The notes under the pieces were generated by a model. The model was not told where the DNA came from and made no database searches. It saw nothing but the letters and a program-made list of their open reading frames with translations. Shown piece by piece: positions 43,878-47,006 of a stretch of DNA of 47,006 nucleotides. Position numbers and translations under genes: made by a program. Location of the stretch: positions 1-47,006 of the forward strand of contig JAJDUK010000057.1 in assembly GCA_022826665.1 (NCBI GenBank), in the 5' to 3' direction. The DNA comes from Alphaproteobacteria bacterium (GTDB lineage Bacteria; Pseudomonadota; Alphaproteobacteria; UBA828). How positions within the stretch are numbered: the stretch's first letter is position 1; each line of letters starts with the position of its first letter.

Positions 43878-44825
43878 ATGCAACCACTGAGGCTGGTGTT
43901 CATGGGAACGCCGGCCTTCGCCGTGCCCACCCTTGATGCGCTCTGCGCGAGTGGCCACACGGTCGTCGCCGCCTATACCCAGCCGCCGCGGGCGGCAGAG
44001 CGCGGCCGCAAGGTGCGGCCAACGCCTGTGGCCGTCCGCGCCGAGGCTGCCGGGATCGAGGTGAGAACCCCGCCGAGCCTGAAATCCGAGGAGGCGCAGG
44101 CGGCGTTCGCGGCGCTGGGGGCGGACCTCGCGGTCACGGTCGCTTATGGCTTGATTCTGCCGCCGGCGGTGCTGGCGGCGCCCCGGCTCGGCTGCATCAA
44201 TGCCCACGCCTCGCTGCTGCCGCGCTGGCGGGGCGCGGCGCCGATCCAGCGGGCGATCATGGCGGGCGATGAGGAGACCGGCGTCACCATCATGCGGATG
44301 GACGAGGGCCTCGACACCGGCCCCATCCTGATGGCCGAGCGCGTGCCGATCGGGCCCGAGACCACGGGCGGCGCCCTGCACGACACGCTGGCAGCGCTTT
44401 CCGCCCGGCTGGTGGTGGAGGCGATCGACGGGCTCGCGGCGGGCACGCTGGCCGAGACGCCGCAGTCGCAGGACGGCGCCACGTATGCCGCGAAGCTCGA
44501 AAAGCACGAGGCTGCCATCGACTGGCGCGCGTCGGCGGCGCGCATCGAGCGCACGGTGCGCGCGATCGCGCCGAGGCCCGGCGCCTGGTTCGATCACAAT
44601 GGGGAGCGCATCAAGGTGCTGGCGGCCGAGGAGGATGCCGGAGCGACTGATGCAGCGCCGGGGACGATCATCGACGATGCGCTGACCGTCACCTGTGGCG
44701 ACGGGTCCGTGCTGCGCCCGACCCGCCTTCAGCGCGCCGGCAGGGCGGCGATGGATACGGACGCCTTCCTGCGTGGGCGGCCGATCGCAGCCGGTACGCG
44801 GTTGCCATGCCCCGCTACAAGCTGA
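43878..44825 (+). CDS. fmt: Methionyl-tRNA formyltransferase
   Basis: A 315-residue enzyme that formylates Met-tRNA(fMet) with 10-formyl-THF. The opening [12 protein letters not shown] is the family start. The catalytic region is [17 protein letters not shown] (about 106-122), with the Asn, His and nearby D (M-D-E-G-L-D-T-G) of the transfer site. The C-terminal OB domain binds tRNA. AGGA precedes the ATG. The stop lies inside truA (19-bp overlap). Confidence 0.96.
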   Translation: MQPLRLVFMGTPAFAVPTLDALCASGHTVVAAYTQPPRAAERGRKVRPTPVAVRAEAAGIEVRTPPSLKSEEAQAAFAALGADLAVTVAYGLILPPAVLAAPRLGCINAHASLLPRWRGAAPIQRAIMAGDEETGVTIMRMDEGLDTGPILMAERVPIGPETTGGALHDTLAALSARLVVEAIDGLAAGTLAETPQSQDGATYAAKLEKHEAAIDWRASAARIERTVRAIAPRPGAWFDHNGERIKVLAAEEDAGATDAAPGTIIDDALTVTCGDGSVLRPTRLQRAGRAAMDTDAFLRGRPIAAGTRLPCPATS

Positions 44826-45556
44826 CCCTCGAATACGACGGCACCGGCTTCGTCGGCTGGCAGTATCAGGGCGACGGGCGCTCGGTGCAGGAGGCGCTGG
44901 AGCGCGCGGTCGAGCGCTTCTGCGGCGAGCAGGTGCGCGTTCACGGCGGGGGCCGCACGGATTCCGGCGTTCACGCCTTGGGCCAGTGCTGCCACCTCGA
45001 TCTCGCCCGCCAGGCAGAGCCGGCGGTGCTGCGCGATGCGCTCAACGCACATTTGCGGCCGGCGCCGGTCGTCGTCCTCGACGCGACCCAAGCGCCGCCC
45101 GAATTCGATGCGCGGCGCGATGCCACGATGCGCGTCTATCTCTACCGGATCGTCAATCGCAAGACGCCGCTTGCGCTTGAGAAGGACCGCGCCTGGCACA
45201 TTGCGCGTCCGCTCGATGCGAACGACATGGCCGAGGCCGCGCGCCTGCTGGAAGGCACCCACGACTTCACGACCTTTCGCGCCGTCAAGTGCCAGGCGAA
45301 CTCCCCGGTCCGCACCCTCAACAGCCTCGCCGTTACGCAGAGTGGCGACGAGATCGCCGTCCGCGCCTGGGCGCGTTCCTTCCTGCACCACCAGGTGCGC
45401 GCGATGGTGGGCACGCTGGTCGAGGTGGGTGAAGGCCGGCGGACGCCGGCAGATGTGGGTGCCGCGCTTGCGGACCGCGACCGGCGCCGGAGTGGCCCGA
45501 CGGCGCCGGCCTACGGCCTCTATCTCGAAGCGGTGCTCTATCCGCCGGCGTTCTAA
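44807..45556 (+). CDS. truA: tRNA pseudouridine(38-40) synthase
   Basis: A 249-residue TruA enzyme. The start [18 protein letters not shown] is the family opening, and the catalytic Asp lies in [13 protein letters not shown] (about residue 52). [15 protein letters not shown] appears near the C-terminus. It overlaps fmt by 19 bp, so the three-gene unit is likely one transcript. The stop codon is part of a 14-bp perfect hairpin. Confidence 0.96.
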   Translation: MPRYKLTLEYDGTGFVGWQYQGDGRSVQEALERAVERFCGEQVRVHGGGRTDSGVHALGQCCHLDLARQAEPAVLRDALNAHLRPAPVVVLDATQAPPEFDARRDATMRVYLYRIVNRKTPLALEKDRAWHIARPLDANDMAEAARLLEGTHDFTTFRAVKCQANSPVRTLNSLAVTQSGDEIAVRAWARSFLHHQVRAMVGTLVEVGEGRRTPADVGAALADRDRRRSGPTAPAYGLYLEAVLYPPAF

Positions 45557-45587
45557 AGAGTTTCCGCTTCGGACGGAAACTCTTTAG
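45553..45587. terminator. 14-bp perfect inverted repeat at the truA stop
   Basis: CTAAAGAGTTTCCG (45553-45566) and CGGAAACTCTTTAG (45574-45587) pair perfectly around a 7-nt loop (CTTCGGA). The left arm contains the truA stop codon. It probably ends or protects the def-fmt-truA message. Because the arms carry T and A runs, it could work in both directions, although no separate T run follows on either strand. Confidence 0.6.
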
Positions 45588-45606
45588 TGGCTTGTCGCTC
45601 ACGGCA

Positions 45607-45697
45607 GCCGGCCTGCGGCCGGCGCCTCCGCGAGGGCGCCGCTAGCGCGGCGGGCCGCGGTCGCGGCCTGTCGCGCGTCCGTCGAAGACAGACGCGC
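45607..45697. repeat. Block of successive GC-rich hairpins
   Basis: Directly after the truA hairpin, further perfect stems follow: GCCGGCC/GGCCGGC (45607-45623, loop 3), GGCCGCG/CGCGGCC (45653-45668, loop 2) and GCGCGTC/GACGCGC (45673-45697, loop 11). Less perfect pairs (GGCGCC and GCCGC/GCGGC) lie between. The dense array has no coding potential on either strand and looks like a structured intergenic element. Confidence 0.5.
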
Positions 45698-45718
45698 TCT
45701 AGCCGACGGAATCGCGCG

Positions 45719-46162
45719 CTACCTCTTGACCCCGAGCACTTCCCGGGTGCCGGCGATGCCGGTGCGATAGATGCCCTCGACGAACTCAAGGCATTCCGCC
45801 TTGGTCTTGCCCTTCTTCGGCACGAAGCGGCTGGTCCACTCCACCTGGCTGCGCCGTGACGTGATGGGCTTCACCTTGATGGTGGCGGTGTAGTCGGAGA
45901 ACGGCACCATATCGTCGGGATCGGCGGTGATTGCGTAGACCTGCGTGCGCGTCGCCGTGTCGTACTTCAGCAGCGTTTCGTCGAGCGCGCCTTTCACGCC
46001 CTTGACCTTGAGCGTCCGCACCGTGCCTTTCTTGTTGAGCGTGCTCCGCGTGATGGTGCCCGCCATGATTGCGGTCAGATTGTTGAAGGCCCCGATCTCT
46101 CCGAAGACACGGTCAGCCGACGCACTGATCTCCTCGACGACCTTCGCGCGCGTGTATGCCAT
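45719..46162 (-). CDS. SRPBCC (START-like) family protein
   Basis: A 147-residue protein of the hydrophobic-pocket SRPBCC fold (polyketide-cyclase/Bet v1-like). The opening E-E-I-S-A-S-A-D-R-V-F-G-E-I-G and later S-Q-V-E-W-T-S-R-F-V-P (about 112-122) are the family hallmarks. The group binds lipids or aromatic ligands, and no reaction can be named. A GGGGAGGG site precedes the ATG. The C-terminus is rich in Lys and Gly (K-K-G-K-T-K). Confidence 0.85.
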   Translation of the reverse strand: MAYTRAKVVEEISASADRVFGEIGAFNNLTAIMAGTITRSTLNKKGTVRTLKVKGVKGALDETLLKYDTATRTQVYAITADPDDMVPFSDYTATIKVKPITSRRSQVEWTSRFVPKKGKTKAECLEFVEGIYRTGIAGTREVLGVKR

Positions 46163-46352
46163 TGCCCGTCCCTCCCCTTTTTATTTGAGACAGCCCGCGA
46201 TGGTGGACGGAAACTGGGGCGAGCGCAACGCGTGATCGGACTTGTCGGTACACGCAGCAGGGAGAGCGGAAATCGGACTGGCGAGTGATGCGGCCCGGCC
46301 GGCTCCGCGCAGTCCGGTTGGCAGCAACTTTCGTGCCGCTCGGGGCGCTCCC

Positions 46353-47006
46353 TCAGGCACCTCGTCCGAGTTTGCGGAGCGCAAGGCCGGCGGCCAAATA
46401 CATGATGATGTAGACGATCACGCGGTAGACCACCGCAGAGCCGGGCGGGATGCAGATGAAGCTCATGCCGGTGAGCCCGCGGCGGCCGATCTCGTGGGCG
46501 ATACGGATAGTCTCGTAGTCGGTCATGCCGATCGGTTCGGCGAGCTCGCCCAGGATGTCGCCGGGCGCCGGGCCTGCGCCGCCGATGCAGTCCATGTCGA
46601 AGTGGACGTACACGCCCCGGGTGCCGTTCCATGCGCGGTCGAGCTCCGCCACCAGCCCTTCGATACCGAGGCTGGTGCGCAGCTCCCAGGCGCTGATGAA
46701 GCGGGCGCCCTCGCGCAGATAACGCCGCACGATGTCCTTGTTCTCGAGCATGCCGCGCTCGCCGATCTCGACCAGATGCTGCGGGTGCATGTTGTCGAGG
46801 AACTCGTACATCTTGTGCTTCCACGATGAGGAGCCCGCGATGCGCGCGTCGCCGGTGAGGTAGTCGAGCTCGGCGGCGTCCCAGTGGGTGTCGAGGCTCA
46901 CGCAGCCGAGAGGGCCGTCGACGTGCTCCGCGCAGGGCTTGGCGATGGCGAAGCTCCCGCAGGGGCTGTTCTGCCCGATCACCACCGGCACGGCGCCCGC
47001 GCGGAG
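46353..47006 (-). CDS. Arginase-fold protein with altered metal site, cut by right edge
   Basis: The 3' 217 codons of a ureohydrolase-fold protein that continues off the right edge (frame open to 47006). Metal-site motifs L-D-T-H-W-D and F-D-M-D keep the D-x-H-x-D and D-x-D ligands. The first motif, normally G-G-D-H-S, is G-Q-N-S-P, so the Mn-ligand His is missing. The second-motif continuation reads C-I-G-G-A-G-P-A-P-G, unlike x-x-D-P-x-x-x-P-G. The usual Glu in the V-E-V-N-P region is absent (F-I-C-I-P-P-G-S). It is therefore unlikely to be a plain arginase or agmatinase. A very hydrophobic C-terminal helix (Y-R-V-I-V-Y-I-I-M-Y-L-A-A-G) ends the protein. Confidence 0.8.
   Translation of the reverse strand, partial: LRAGAVPVVIGQNSPCGSFAIAKPCAEHVDGPLGCVSLDTHWDAAELDYLTGDARIAGSSSWKHKMYEFLDNMHPQHLVEIGERGMLENKDIVRRYLREGARFISAWELRTSLGIEGLVAELDRAWNGTRGVYVHFDMDCIGGAGPAPGDILGELAEPIGMTDYETIRIAHEIGRRGLTGMSFICIPPGSAVVYRVIVYIIMYLAAGLALRKLGRGA

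Noticed and set aside
1-47006. CRISPR array, rRNA or tRNA genes
   Set aside because: No regularly spaced repeats and no recognisable tRNA acceptor or T-arm sequences were seen by eye; a tRNAscan and a covariance search would be decisive.

Overview
The window reads as chromosome from a high-GC alphaproteobacterium, most likely of the order Rhodospirillales or a close relative. The reasons are the GC-rich third codon positions throughout, an ispE / TPR lipidation-type protein / ETF-quinone oxidoreductase block on one strand, a def-fmt-truA block, a hopanoid-associated hpnA, and the large number of ABC importers, LLM-type flavin oxidoreductases and hydantoinase-B paralogues that are common in marine and soil heterotrophs of this group. 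The assignment is an inference from gene content; no rRNA or tRNA gene was recognised.

Layout. 1-4.6 kb: a taurine/sulfonate/nitrate-type ABC importer on the minus strand (binding protein, ATPase, permease, then the first 13 codons of a coupled fourth gene that runs off the left edge), facing a LacI-family repressor. Two CCGG-centred palindromes, 32 bp apart, lie between them, one inside a candidate promoter spacer. 4.9-8.2 kb: a Baeyer-Villiger-type monooxygenase and an orphan Tat-exported family-1 binding protein with a strong terminator. 8.27-8.60 kb: a gene graveyard made of a dnaB N-terminal fragment butted against an IS3-family transposase fragment. 8.6-12.8 kb: a His-rich glycine-zipper protein, an SDR that lacks the Tyr/Lys pair, a gamma-glutamyltransferase-like enzyme, a DUF1348 protein and an ABM-domain protein. 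12.8-20.2 kb: an ABC-F ATPase convergent with a complete oligopeptide-type ABC operon whose fused ATPase has a degenerate first nucleotide-binding domain. 20.3-24.4 kb: a PLP enzyme overlapping a PAS-PAS histidine kinase, followed by a double receiver protein (second receiver degenerate) and a single receiver. 24.4-28.7 kb: ispE, TPR protein, ETF-QO. 28.8-35.1 kb: an exported alpha/beta hydrolase, hydantoinase B, a coupled SNase-like / M48-LysM lipoprotein pair and an LLM oxidoreductase. 35.2-35.9 kb: a Phd/VapC-type toxin-antitoxin pair with an AT-rich operator. 35.9-38.3 kb: nucleotidyltransferase, CDP-alcohol phosphotransferase and hpnA. 38.34-39.44 kb: a strikingly AT-rich island with small unknown genes. 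39.5-43.2 kb: LLM oxidoreductase, second hydantoinase B, enoyl-CoA hydratase. 43.3-45.6 kb: def, fmt, truA, then a run of perfect hairpins. 45.7-47.0 kb: an SRPBCC protein and an arginase-fold protein cut by the right edge.

How the genes work together. The recurrent theme is uptake and oxidative or hydrolytic breakdown of small organic nitrogen and sulfur compounds: three importer systems, flavin oxidoreductases, hydantoinase-type hydrolases, gamma-glutamyl hydrolysis and a crotonase. Housekeeping functions (isoprenoid synthesis, formyl-Met processing, pseudouridylation, ETF electron entry) are interleaved. The most unusual items are the dnaB/IS3 chimeric remnant, the AT-rich island with two overlapping small genes, the degenerate ATPase half, the pseudo-receiver, the SDR without its catalytic pair, and the arginase-fold protein that has lost a metal-ligand histidine.
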